A stretch of 64,000 bases of DNA from NCBI GenBank assembly GCA_037446355.1, contig JBBIIT010000010.1, positions 1 to 64,000 on the forward strand, written 5' to 3'. Below, in pieces: positions 19,463-27,524 of this stretch. The position numbers and the translations under genes were made by a program. Within the stretch, counting starts at the first letter, position 1. Every line of letters starts with the position of its first letter. The stretch is from Roseiarcus sp037446355 (GTDB lineage Bacteria; Pseudomonadota; Alphaproteobacteria; Rhizobiales; Beijerinckiaceae). The notes under the pieces are model-generated. The model made no database searches. It saw only the letters and a list, made by a program, of their open reading frames with translations, and was not told the DNA's origin.

Positions 19463-20365
19463 GTTGGCGACAAAGCGCGCGGCCGCGCGCAGGACGTCGC
19501 CTTCGCTTCCCAGTCCGGCACTATCGAGGGCGACGAGCGCGGTCGCGATCTCATCGTCGAGCCGCCGCCGGGCGCCCTCCAGGCCCACCGTGGAAACGAA
19601 GGTTGCTTTGTTGCGCGCGGCGTCCTTGCCGGCGCGCTTGCCGAGCGCGGCGTCGGTCCCCTCGGCGTCGAGAATGTCGTCGGCGATCTGGAACGCGGCG
19701 CCGAGCGCCTCGCCATAGTGAAGCATGGCGGCGCGCCGTTCGGGCGCCGCGCCGGCCAGAACGGCGCCGGCTTCAACGCTAAAGCGCAACAACGCCCCGG
19801 TCTTCATCGCCTGTATTTGAGCGATCGCCCCAGCGCTTAGCGGCGCCGCCGCCTCCTCGGCGGCCACGTCGAGCATTTGCCCGCCGACCATGCCGCCCAC
19901 TCCAGAAGCGCGCGCGAGGCCGAGGCAGAGACGCGCGCGGGTCTCCGCGTCCGCGTGCGTCGCCGGGTCCGCCAGCACTTCGAACGCCAGCGTCAGCAGC
20001 GCGTCTCCGGCGAGGATCGCGGTCGCCTCGTCGAAGGCGCGATGGGTTGTGGGCCGGCCGCGGCGCAGATCGTCGTTGTCCATCGCCGGCAGATCGTCAT
20101 GGACCAGCGAATATCCATGCACGCATTCGATCGCGGCGCCGACGCGCACCGCGCTTTCGCTCTCGAGCCCGAACGCCCGCGCGGTTTCGATCGCAAGGAA
20201 CGGGCGCAGTCGTTTGCCGCCGCCCAGCATCGCGTATCGCATCGACTCGATCAGACGCTTGGGGCGCGCGAACTCGCCCGCGATAGGTTCGCGCGCGAGC
20301 AACGCCTCCAAGACGCTTTCGATCTGGGCGCCGACTTCGGCGAGCCGCTGCGGAAAATCGATCAT
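19451..20365 (-). CDS. ispA: Polyprenyl diphosphate synthase (farnesyl diphosphate synthase type)
   Basis: A 304-residue trans-prenyltransferase that condenses IPP with allylic diphosphates. The first aspartate-rich motif is in LVHDDLPAMDNDD (about residue 92) and the second in QIADDILDAEG (about residue 235). GGGKRLRPFL near residue 48 binds IPP. The ATG at 20365 (MIDFPQRLAEV) starts 14 bases after the hslO stop and fits the family; the frame is open further upstream inside hslO. Product length (C15 or C20) is not certain. It is the last gene of argD-argF-hslO-ispA. Confidence 0.9.
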   Translation of the reverse strand: MIDFPQRLAEVGAQIESVLEALLAREPIAGEFARPKRLIESMRYAMLGGGKRLRPFLAIETARAFGLESESAVRVGAAIECVHGYSLVHDDLPAMDNDDLRRGRPTTHRAFDEATAILAGDALLTLAFEVLADPATHADAETRARLCLGLARASGVGGMVGGQMLDVAAEEAAAPLSAGAIAQIQAMKTGALLRFSVEAGAVLAGAAPERRAAMLHYGEALGAAFQIADDILDAEGTDAALGKRAGKDAARNKATFVSTVGLEGARRRLDDEIATALVALDSAGLGSEGDVLRAAARFVANRRR

Positions 20366-20378
20366 CGCTGCGAGCGTT

Positions 20379-21347
20379 TCACGCGTCGTAGTCGGCCGGG
20401 TCGAACACGCGCTTGACCGAACAGAATTCGCAGGTGACGCCGATCTGGCCATCGTCGCCGACCATCGCCGCCCGTTCCTCGGCCGAGAAACTTTGCAGCA
20501 TTGCGTCGATCTTCTCGGCCGAGCAACGGCAGGCCTCGACTAGCGGCGTCGGCTCGGTGACGCGCACCCCGCGCTCGTTGAAAAGGCGGAACAGCAGACG
20601 TTCGCTCGACAGCGTCGGATCGATCAGTTCGTGATCCTGCGTGGTCGCGGCGCGCGACTGCGCCTCCACCCATTCGTCGTCGTCGGGCGATGCGGGTTTC
20701 GCCAGGCCCTCAGGCGCGTCGCCGGGGTCGAAGTCGACATGCCGGCGCCGTTCGGGGGAATCCGGCAGGAATTGCGCGAGTAGTCCCCCCGCGCGCCACT
20801 GCGCGCCCTCCGCGGTCACGCTCTGGCCGACGGCAAGACGCACCAGGGTCGGTATCTGCTCGGAGCGCTCGAAATAGGCGTGAGCGGCCTGTTCGAGCCC
20901 TTGCCCGTCCAGCGCGATGACGCCCTGATAGCGCGAGGATTGGGGACCGGCTTCGATGGTGAAAGCGAGATGACCCTCGCCCAATATGTCGGCGTCGCTG
21001 TTCTCGGCCAGGCGCTTGGCCAGCGCCTCGTCGTCGAAACGCGCCAGCGCGCGCAGGTTCGAGGGAGCGTCGAAATCGACGACAAGCATGTTGAGCGGGC
21101 CGTCGGACTTGGTCTGCAACTGAAAGCGCCCTTCCAGTTTCAGCCTCGAACCCAGCAGCACCGCCAGCGTCGCCGCTTCGCCCAGCGCCCTGCCGACCGC
21201 CTCAGGATAGGCGTGCCGCTTCAAGATGGCGTCAATGGCCGGCCCGAGCCGCACGAGGCGTCCGCGCGTGCTCAGGCTCTCGACCGTATAGGGAACGACG
21301 ATGTCGTCCTCGGTACGGTCGGAAACCTCGCGTTCGCGCGCGCTCAT
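20379..21347 (-). CDS. hslO: Redox-regulated chaperone Hsp33
   Basis: A 322-residue Hsp33. The zinc/redox centre is complete: CRC in VEACRCSAEKIDAML and CEFC in GVTCEFCSVKRVF, 25-35 residues apart near the C terminus. Under oxidative unfolding the cysteines form disulphides and the chaperone becomes active in the cytoplasm. The ATG at 21347 overlaps the argF stop (ATGA), which decides the start over an upstream ATG at 21368. It follows argD-argF, as in other Rhizobiales. Confidence 0.95.
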   Translation of the reverse strand: MSAREREVSDRTEDDIVVPYTVESLSTRGRLVRLGPAIDAILKRHAYPEAVGRALGEAATLAVLLGSRLKLEGRFQLQTKSDGPLNMLVVDFDAPSNLRALARFDDEALAKRLAENSDADILGEGHLAFTIEAGPQSSRYQGVIALDGQGLEQAAHAYFERSEQIPTLVRLAVGQSVTAEGAQWRAGGLLAQFLPDSPERRRHVDFDPGDAPEGLAKPASPDDDEWVEAQSRAATTQDHELIDPTLSSERLLFRLFNERGVRVTEPTPLVEACRCSAEKIDAMLQSFSAEERAAMVGDDGQIGVTCEFCSVKRVFDPADYDA

Positions 21348-22306
21348 GCCTCGGGCGCTCCCAGGCACCAGGCGAGGACGCCCTTTTGCGCGTGCAGGCG
21401 ATTTTCCGCCTCGTCGAACACCACGGATTGCGGACCGTCGATCACGTCGTCAGTGACTTCTTCGCCGCGATGGGCGGGCAGGCAATGCATGAAGATCGCG
21501 TCGGGCGCCGCGCGGCGCATCAGGGCGGAATTGACCTGATAGGGCGCAAGCAGATTCTGCCGACGTCCTTCGTCCTCGTCGCCCATCGAAACCCAGCAGT
21601 CCGAGATGATCGCGCTCGCCTTGTCGACGGCGCGGTGGGGATCGTCGCCGAAGGTTATGTTGGCGCCTGCGGCGCGCGCTGCGACGATGCGCTCGCGCGC
21701 GGGCTGCAATTCCGGGGGGCACGCTATGTCCAATTCGAATTCGAAACGCGCCGAAGCGTCGATCCAGGACGAGAGCACATTGTTGTAATCGCCGCTCCAG
21801 GCGATCTTGCGGCCACGGATCGGGCCGCGCTTTTCCTCGAAGGTGAGAATGTCGGCCATCACCTGGCAGGGGTGCGATTGTTTGGTCAACCCGTTGATGA
21901 CGGGAACGCTGGCGTGGCGCGCGAGTTCGATCATGTCGGCGTGGTCGAGAATGCGGATCATGATCGCATCGACATAGCGCGAGAGCACGCGCGCGGTGTC
22001 GGCGATGGTCTCGCCGCGCCCCAGTTGCATCTCGGCGCCGGTCAGCATGATCGTCTCGCCGCCGAGTTCGCGCATCGCCAGATCGAAGGAGACGCGCGTG
22101 CGCGTCGAAGGCCGGTCGAAGATCATCGCCAGCGACTTGCCCGCAAGCGGACGCGCGGGGGCCGCGCTGGAGCCGCGGGCGCGCGCTTCTCCTCGGCGCG
22201 CTTTCATGCGCGCCGACCGGTCGAGAATGCCGCGCAAAGTATCCGCGGAATGATCAAGAAGATCGAGAAAGTGGCGGGGCGGGGCGGCGCCATCGAGCGT
22301 TGTCAT
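21344..22306 (-). CDS. argF: Ornithine carbamoyltransferase
   Basis: A 320-residue OTCase that makes citrulline from ornithine and carbamoyl phosphate. The carbamoyl-phosphate loop FDRPSTRTRVSFD lies near residue 63, TKQSHPCQVMAD near residue 140, and the ornithine-binding FMHCLPAHRGEEV near residue 275. The ATG overlaps the argD stop by 4 bases and its own stop overlaps hslO, so all three are translationally coupled. Confidence 0.97.
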   Translation of the reverse strand: MTTLDGAAPPRHFLDLLDHSADTLRGILDRSARMKARRGEARARGSSAAPARPLAGKSLAMIFDRPSTRTRVSFDLAMRELGGETIMLTGAEMQLGRGETIADTARVLSRYVDAIMIRILDHADMIELARHASVPVINGLTKQSHPCQVMADILTFEEKRGPIRGRKIAWSGDYNNVLSSWIDASARFEFELDIACPPELQPARERIVAARAAGANITFGDDPHRAVDKASAIISDCWVSMGDEDEGRRQNLLAPYQVNSALMRRAAPDAIFMHCLPAHRGEEVTDDVIDGPQSVVFDEAENRLHAQKGVLAWCLGAPEA

Positions 22307-23508
22307 GCCGCGGACGCCTTCAACACGGCCGGCATCGCCGCCTCCGCCTCGACGCAGGCGGCATTGAGGCGCTTGACGCCTTCGCTCAGTTCCTCGTCGC
22401 TGATGACCAGTGGGGGCAGCAGGCGCACGACGTTGTCGCCGGCCGGAATGGTCAGCAGGCGCTGGTCGCGCGCGAGCGCCGCGAAATCGCCAGGCGGCAG
22501 CTTGAGCTTGAGGCCGATCAGCAGGCCCTCGCCGCGCACCTCTTCAATGACGCGCGGGTGGAGATCCTTCAGCTCGGCAAGGCGCTGGCGCGCGATCAGA
22601 CCGAGCCGCGCGACGTTGTCGATGAACCCGGGCGCGAGCACGATGTCGAGCACGGCGTTGGCGACCGCCATCGCCAGCGGATTGCCGCCGAACGTCGTGC
22701 CATGCACGCCGGCGGTGAGGCCCTTGGCGGCCTGCGACGTGGCGAGGCAGGCGCCGATCGGGAAGCCGCCGCCGAGGCCCTTGGCGGCGGTCAGAATGTC
22801 CGGGACGACGCCCGACAGCTCGTAGGCGAACAGCTTGCCGGTGCGTCCCATGCCTGTCTGGATCTCGTCGAAAATCAACAACAAGCCATGCCGGTCGCAG
22901 ATTTCGCGCAAGCCCCGGAGAAACGCGGCCGGAACCGTGCGGATACCGCCCTCGCCCTGAATCGGCTCGATCATGATCGCGGCGGTATGGGGGCCGACCG
23001 CCGCCTCGACGGCGGCAAGGTCGGTGATCGCCATTTGATCGAAGCCTTGGACCTTGGGGCCGAAGCCTTCGAGATATTTGGCCTGACCGCCCGCGGCGAT
23101 GGTGGCGAGCGTGCGGCCGTGGAACGCGCCCTCGAAGGTGAGAATGGCGTACCGCTCCGGCCGGCCGGAGACGGCGTGCCACTTGCGCGCCATCTTTATC
23201 GCCGCCTCGTTGGCCTCGGCGCCCGAATTGGCGAAAAAGACGAGATCGGCGAAGGTCGCCTCGACCAGACGAGCCGCGAGCCGCTCCCCCTCGGGCATCT
23301 GAAAGAGATTGGAAGTATGCCAGAGCTTCGAACCTTGACGCACCAGCGTCTCGACCAGATGGGGATGCGAGTGTCCGCAGGAATTGACCGCGATGCCGGC
23401 GCCGAAATCGAGATAGCGTTCGCCGCTCGTCGTCGTCAGCCAGCAGCCGTCGCCCCTCTCGAAGGCGACGTCGGCGCGCGCGTAAGTCGGCACGATGGCG
23501 GAAGGCAA
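22303..23508 (-). CDS. argD: Acetylornithine aminotransferase
   Basis: A 401-residue class III PLP aminotransferase of the ArgD type. It converts N-acetylglutamate semialdehyde to N-acetylornithine and can act in lysine synthesis. Visible are FANSGAEANEAAIKMAR, FDEIQTGMGRTGKLFAYE and the PLP lysine in ILTAAKGLGGGFPIG. The start is a TTG at 23508, supported by GGGAG seven bases upstream; a GTG at 23493 is the alternative and no ATG fits. It heads argD-argF-hslO-ispA and is preceded by a strong promoter with an intrinsic terminator in the leader. Confidence 0.95.
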   Translation of the reverse strand: MPSAIVPTYARADVAFERGDGCWLTTTSGERYLDFGAGIAVNSCGHSHPHLVETLVRQGSKLWHTSNLFQMPEGERLAARLVEATFADLVFFANSGAEANEAAIKMARKWHAVSGRPERYAILTFEGAFHGRTLATIAAGGQAKYLEGFGPKVQGFDQMAITDLAAVEAAVGPHTAAIMIEPIQGEGGIRTVPAAFLRGLREICDRHGLLLIFDEIQTGMGRTGKLFAYELSGVVPDILTAAKGLGGGFPIGACLATSQAAKGLTAGVHGTTFGGNPLAMAVANAVLDIVLAPGFIDNVARLGLIARQRLAELKDLHPRVIEEVRGEGLLIGLKLKLPPGDFAALARDQRLLTIPAGDNVVRLLPPLVISDEELSEGVKRLNAACVEAEAAMPAVLKASAA

Positions 23509-23550
23509 GTCTAGGCTCCCAAAGCTAGAGCGGCGGTCGCGACCTCCGCG

Positions 23551-23581
23551 AAAAACAAAAACGCCGTCCCGTGGGGACGGC
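23551..23581 (-). terminator. Intrinsic terminator inside the argD leader (possible attenuator)
   Basis: On the minus strand GCCGTCCC, loop CAC, GGGACGGC (23581-23563) is followed by GTTTTTGTTTTT (23562-23551). An 8-bp GC stem with an 11-base tract of ten T and one G is a textbook Rho-independent terminator. It lies 42 bases upstream of the argD start codon and points the same way, so full argD transcription must read through it. Confidence 0.8.
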
Positions 23582-23597
23582 CGTTTCCTTCGCCGCG

Positions 23598-23626
23598 ATC
23601 ATAAGGAAACAGGCGGAACCGGTCAA
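23598..23626 (-). promoter_or_regulatory. Sigma70-type promoter of argD-argF-hslO-ispA
   Basis: On the minus strand TTGACC (23626-23621), a 17-base spacer and TATGAT (23603-23598): 5 of 6 and 5 of 6 against consensus with ideal spacing. The predicted start is near 23591, about 10 bases before the leader terminator. An 8-bp dyad GTTTCCTT/AAGGAAAC (23610-23603 and 23590-23583) brackets the -10 and start site and could be an operator. Confidence 0.7.
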
Positions 23627-23707
23627 TTCGCACATGCGAAAGCAAGAAAATGCGCGAGGCGCGCGGAGTGAACCGTGAGCGGCGCGCGCCGCGCAAGAAC
23701 TTGAAGC

Positions 23708-23927
23708 GACTCGAACTTTCGCTAGCGCCAATCGCGCCAAGCTGCGCGAAAGCGTCGAGATCTGGGGAAAAGCCCCTCTTCGGCGCCTCAGCGACTCTTG
23801 CGTCAGATTCAACGAGTAGTGTAGTTTCCATTGCGTTCACCACGAAATGTCGTGGGGTGTCTTTCTTGAGAGCGTATTCGTGCGTGGCGCTCGCCAGTGC
23901 GGCTGGTCGGGCGACGGCGCCGGATTC
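23708..23927. promoter_or_regulatory. gcrA: Four GANTC (CcrM) sites in the gcrA leader
   Basis: GACTC at 23708 and 23793, GATTC at 23806 and 23923, all within 290 bases upstream of the gcrA start. GANTC is the CcrM methylation target in alphaproteobacteria, and GcrA is known to act at methylated GANTC promoters. A 6-bp hairpin CCACGA/TCGTGG (23840-23855) lies among them. The rest of the 488-base spacer 23509-23996 holds the argD promoter and leader and no convincing gene. Confidence 0.5.
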
Positions 23928-23996
23928 CGCCTGGATTTTTTTGCATCGGTCGGCGGGGAATTTTTTTTCCCGGGCGGGCCAGCTAGCGAGGCCAAA

Positions 23997-24527
23997 ATGT
24001 CCTGGACTGACGAAAAAGTGGAGCTCCTGCGCCAACTCTGGCTGGACGGCAAGAGCGCCAGCCAGATTTCGGCGGTCCTCGGCGCCGGCCTGACGCGCAA
24101 CGCGGTGATCGGCAAGGTGCATCGCCTCGGCCTCGCCGGCCGCGCCAAGAGCGCCAGTTCCTCGTCCTCGCCAGCGACTCCGCGCGCGCCCTCGGTCGCG
24201 CGCCGCCATGCGCCGCGCGCCGCTCCGAGCGTCGGGCGCGTTCACGGAGCGACCGCGTTGGCGATGACTCCCGACACGCTCATCGAGACTGTGCCGGTGC
24301 GGATCGAAGAGGACGTCGTGGTCCCGATGTCCCTGCGGGTGACGATCGTCGAGTTGAAGGAGGCCATGTGCCGCTGGCCGCTCGGCGATCCGACTTCGAC
24401 CGAATTCCGTTATTGCGGCTCGCCGGCGCCCGGAACCGGTCCCTATTGCGCGCATCACGGTAAGCTCGCCTACCAGCCGATGCAGGACCGTCGCCGCGAC
24501 CGCGACCGACGTCTGGCCTTGCGCTGA
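23997..24527 (+). CDS. gcrA: Cell-cycle regulator GcrA
   Basis: A 176-residue GcrA. The N-terminal helix-turn-helix domain SWTDEKVELLRQLWLDGKSA through LTRNAVIGKVHRLGLAGR is nearly diagnostic. It is followed by a low-complexity Ser/Ala/Pro/Arg linker and a C-terminal domain with CRWPLGDPTSTEFRYCG and CAHH that contacts sigma70. It binds RNA polymerase-sigma70 and activates genes whose promoters carry methylated GANTC. The ATG at 23997 is the family start; the frame runs upstream into the leader without a ribosome site. It stands alone on the plus strand. Confidence 0.96.
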   Translation: MSWTDEKVELLRQLWLDGKSASQISAVLGAGLTRNAVIGKVHRLGLAGRAKSASSSSSPATPRAPSVARRHAPRAAPSVGRVHGATALAMTPDTLIETVPVRIEEDVVVPMSLRVTIVELKEAMCRWPLGDPTSTEFRYCGSPAPGTGPYCAHHGKLAYQPMQDRRRDRDRRLALR

Positions 24528-24572
24528 CCGCCGGACGATCCGACGGCCCCAGCAACGCCGACAGGACGCGCG

Positions 24573-25094
24573 CTAGCTCGCGCGCGCCGTGACGCCGGCC
24601 AGCAATTCGCCCAGCATCGATCCTTCGAGCGCCTCCAACTCCTCGTCGCGACAAAAATATTCGGGGCCGCCGCAAGCCGCGAGCGCGTGCGCGATCAAGT
24701 CTCGCGCTGCGCAACGCATCGGCGTCAAGGCGCCGAAAGAGGCGCGGCCTCGACGTTGCGCCATCGTCACGATTGTCCGCTTGGCTACGCTGCCGGCGAT
24801 CTCGCCTATGCGACCGAGGTCGGCGACGATGCGCATCGCGCTTACGATCTTCGCGGGGACGACCGGCGCGGATCCGAACCGCTCAAGCGCGCGCACGGCC
24901 GCGCGGCCGACTTCCTCACGCAATGCCCGCAGCCGCTCTTCCGCCTCGATCGCCGACCTCGCCTTGGCGAGATCCGCTTCGACGAGCGCATCCAGGGCGT
25001 CGGCGACGACGCTCTCCGCGAGCACGCCCATTTCCGCGATCAGACGCTCGATTTCGCAGGCGTCGCCTTCGCCAAAGCCGCCACGGCGTTCCAT
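24573..25094 (-). CDS. Short PhoU-like protein
   Basis: A 173-residue helical protein. Residues 10-110 match one PhoU repeat (LIAEMGVLAESVVADALDAL; KIVSAMRIVADLGRIGEIAG). The metal-binding motif normally written ExxxD is altered here: the segment reads DLGRIGE where DLERIGD is usual. The second repeat is shortened and lacks the motif. True PhoU is about 235 residues with two full repeats and restrains PhoR through the Pst transporter. It lies 104 bases downstream of a PhoR-like kinase, but pstSCAB and phoB are absent. Confidence 0.65.
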   Translation of the reverse strand: MERRGGFGEGDACEIERLIAEMGVLAESVVADALDALVEADLAKARSAIEAEERLRALREEVGRAAVRALERFGSAPVVPAKIVSAMRIVADLGRIGEIAGSVAKRTIVTMAQRRGRASFGALTPMRCAARDLIAHALAACGGPEYFCRDEELEALEGSMLGELLAGVTARAS

Positions 25095-25198
25095 ATTCGA
25101 TTTTCGCTCCCTCGTTCACGACTCGCGAAAGCCGACTCGAAGGTCTGTCTTTGCGGGCGAAGCGCGACGAAGCCATGACGACCGCGCTCGCGCGGCGT

Positions 25199-26287
25199 TC
25201 ACGAACCGGCGAGCGGCACGACGACCGTGAAGGTCGAGCCCTGGTCCAGGCGACTGGCGATCATCAGTCGGCCGCGATGACGCGCGAGAATGTGTTTGAC
25301 GATCGCCAGGCCCAGGCCGGTCCCGTTCTTGGCGCGGCTCTGCCCGGCGTCGACACGGTAGAAGCGTTCGGTCAGGCGAGGCAGATGCTCGGGCGCGATG
25401 CCGCGACCGTAGTCGCGCACGGCCATTCGGCCTTCCCGACCCACGGCCTTCACAGACACTTCGATGCGGTCGCGTTCCGCGCTCTCGCCGCGGGCGCCGT
25501 ATTTGATCGCATTTTCGATCAGATTTTCGGCCACGCGCACCAGTTCGTCGCGATCGCCGATGACAGCGATCGGTCCTTCGGCGTCGAGCTTTATTTCGAC
25601 GCCCAGATCCTTGGCGAGCGGCGCCAGCGTGTCCGCGACATGGCGCGCGACCTGCGCGAGATCGACCTCGGCCTCGGGACGCAGATGTTGCTTTTGTTCG
25701 ATGCGCGACAGCGACAGCAAATCGTCGATCAGGCGCGCCATGCGGCGTCCTTGCTCACGCATGATCTTGAGGAACTTTTCGCGCGCCTTCGGGTCCGCCT
25801 GCGCCGACCCTTGCAACGTCTCGACAAAGCCGAGCAGCGAGGCGAGCGGGGTGCGCAATTCGTGGCTGGCGTTGGCGATGAAGTCCGCGCGCATACGTTC
25901 GACGCGCCGCGACTCGGTAAGGTCTCGCATCGTCAGCAGCGCGCCGACGACCTCGCCGGACTCCTCGGCGAGCGGCGCGACGCTCACCTCGAACACCCGC
26001 TCGATCGGAACGCGCTCGCTCCACTGCACGGTTTCCGCCTGCCCGTCGGACATGACCCGCCTTACAGCGTCGAGCACGTCGGGTGAGCGCAGCGCCAGAA
26101 ACAAGGGCTCGCCGATCCGCAGCGCCGGCAACAGTTCGTGCGCGGGCCTGTTCGCGGCTTCCGCGCGACCGTTCGCCCTGACGACGACCGCCGGTTCGGG
26201 CATCGCCGCGACAATCTTGCCAACGATCGGCGAACGGATCAGTTCGGCCAGACCGCCGGCGTCGGAAACGCCGTTTGCGCTCGGCAT
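25199..26287 (-). CDS. phoR: PhoR-like sensor histidine kinase without membrane segments
   Basis: A 362-residue kinase: a PAS domain (about 20-125), a HisKA domain with the phospho-accepting histidine in FIANASHELRTPLASLLGFV (about residue 146), and an HATPase domain with N box NLIENAIKYGARGE, G1 DYGRGIAPEHL and G2 NGTGLGLAIVKHIL. This domain layout and the RTPLASLLGFVETL stretch are typical of PhoR. Rhizobial PhoR normally has N-terminal membrane helices; none is visible here, so the protein should be cytoplasmic or need a partner for membrane contact. Its response regulator is not in the window. Confidence 0.8.
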   Translation of the reverse strand: MPSANGVSDAGGLAELIRSPIVGKIVAAMPEPAVVVRANGRAEAANRPAHELLPALRIGEPLFLALRSPDVLDAVRRVMSDGQAETVQWSERVPIERVFEVSVAPLAEESGEVVGALLTMRDLTESRRVERMRADFIANASHELRTPLASLLGFVETLQGSAQADPKAREKFLKIMREQGRRMARLIDDLLSLSRIEQKQHLRPEAEVDLAQVARHVADTLAPLAKDLGVEIKLDAEGPIAVIGDRDELVRVAENLIENAIKYGARGESAERDRIEVSVKAVGREGRMAVRDYGRGIAPEHLPRLTERFYRVDAGQSRAKNGTGLGLAIVKHILARHRGRLMIASRLDQGSTFTVVVPLAGS

Positions 26288-26317
26288 TCTTCCTCCTTCG
26301 AACCGAAGCGGCTCGGA

Positions 26318-27367
26318 CTAGTCCCGACTTTCCAAGCCGGTGTCGCGCATCGCCTCGCGCAGGGCCGTCCATCGGCGCGCCGCCTCGTTGGCGCCGAGCA
26401 GCGCCAGCGCCAACAGGAACGGGATGACGTAATAGATTACTCGGAACAAGAGGAGCGAGGCCAGCAACTGGTCGCTCGATCCGCCGACGCCCTTTAACAT
26501 CGTCGCCTCGAAAACGCCGAGTCCGCCCGGCGCGTGGCTGGCGATGCCGAGCATCGCCGCGAGCGAATAGAGCGCGCAGAACGCGACATAGCCGACGCCG
26601 TGCCCCTTGGGCAGCAGCACGAACAACACGCCCGCGGCGGCGCAAACGTCGATGACGCCGAGCGCGGTCTGTCCGAGCGTCAGCAGCGGTCCGGGCAACT
26701 TGAAGTTGAGGAACACCGCCTCGCCGCGCCTGCGCATGCGCGTCACCCAGACCAGATAGGCCGCCAGGGCCGCGAACAGGGCGAGTCCGATCGCCTCGTT
26801 GGCCCAATTGGCGAGTTTGTTGATTTCGCCGATCGCGCTGGCGTCGGCGAGAAACCCGACGCCCAGCACGACCCCCATGCCAAGCCAGAAGGTGACGCCG
26901 GCGATGACGGTGAGGCTCGCGACCTTGCCCGGCGTAAGTCCGGCCGGTCCGTAAAGCCAAAATCGAACGGCGCCGCCGGTGACGAGCGGAAACCCGAGCG
27001 TGAAGGAAATCGCGTAGCTGGTGAACGAGGCGAGCGCGGTCAGCCGATACGGAACTTTTATGGCCAGATGTCGCAGCGCGAGGGCGTCGTAGCCGGTCAG
27101 GGCGAGATAGCTCACGGACGCCAGCGCGCAAGCCATCGCGATCTGATCGGCGCCGGTCGCGGCGAAGGCGGCGGCGAATTTTCTCGGGTCGATCTGCAGC
27201 AGCGTGCGCCCGAAAATATAGATCGAGACCGACAAGATCGCGAGGCTGAACGCGACGCCGACCCGGCGCAATTGCGCACGATGGGCTTGAGCGAACAGGA
27301 CGATGCGCGCGATGCGGCGCGCGGGCGCCTCGGCCTCGAGCTGGCGGGGGGAATCTTTTGGCGCCAT
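26318..27367 (-). CDS. UPF0104/YbhN-type membrane protein (MprF-like flippase domain)
   Basis: A 349-residue protein with about eight membrane helices and the pattern of the lysylphosphatidylglycerol synthetase transmembrane domain (GFPLVTGGAVRFWLYGPAGL; ASHAPGGLGVFEATML; FRVIYYVIPF). In MprF this part flips aminoacylated lipid, but the synthetase domain is missing here, so a lipid transport role is inferred. The ATG at 27367 is chosen because residues further upstream are not family-like and lie in the divergent spacer. It is 30 bases upstream of the PhoR-like gene and could share its transcript. Confidence 0.8.
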   Translation of the reverse strand: MAPKDSPRQLEAEAPARRIARIVLFAQAHRAQLRRVGVAFSLAILSVSIYIFGRTLLQIDPRKFAAAFAATGADQIAMACALASVSYLALTGYDALALRHLAIKVPYRLTALASFTSYAISFTLGFPLVTGGAVRFWLYGPAGLTPGKVASLTVIAGVTFWLGMGVVLGVGFLADASAIGEINKLANWANEAIGLALFAALAAYLVWVTRMRRRGEAVFLNFKLPGPLLTLGQTALGVIDVCAAAGVLFVLLPKGHGVGYVAFCALYSLAAMLGIASHAPGGLGVFEATMLKGVGGSSDQLLASLLLFRVIYYVIPFLLALALLGANEAARRWTALREAMRDTGLESRD

Positions 27368-27524
27368 GCCCCGGTGGGCTCCTCTATCGGCCAGACGCCT
27401 ATAGAGCGCGTGGCGGCGAGCGGCAAGTCCCAAGAAATTTCCGTGAGATTGCCGCGCGGACCTTGACGGGAGCGCGGCGCGCGCTCGACAAACCAGCCAA
27501 GGCGGGTTTGGGAGGTTAGCGAAC

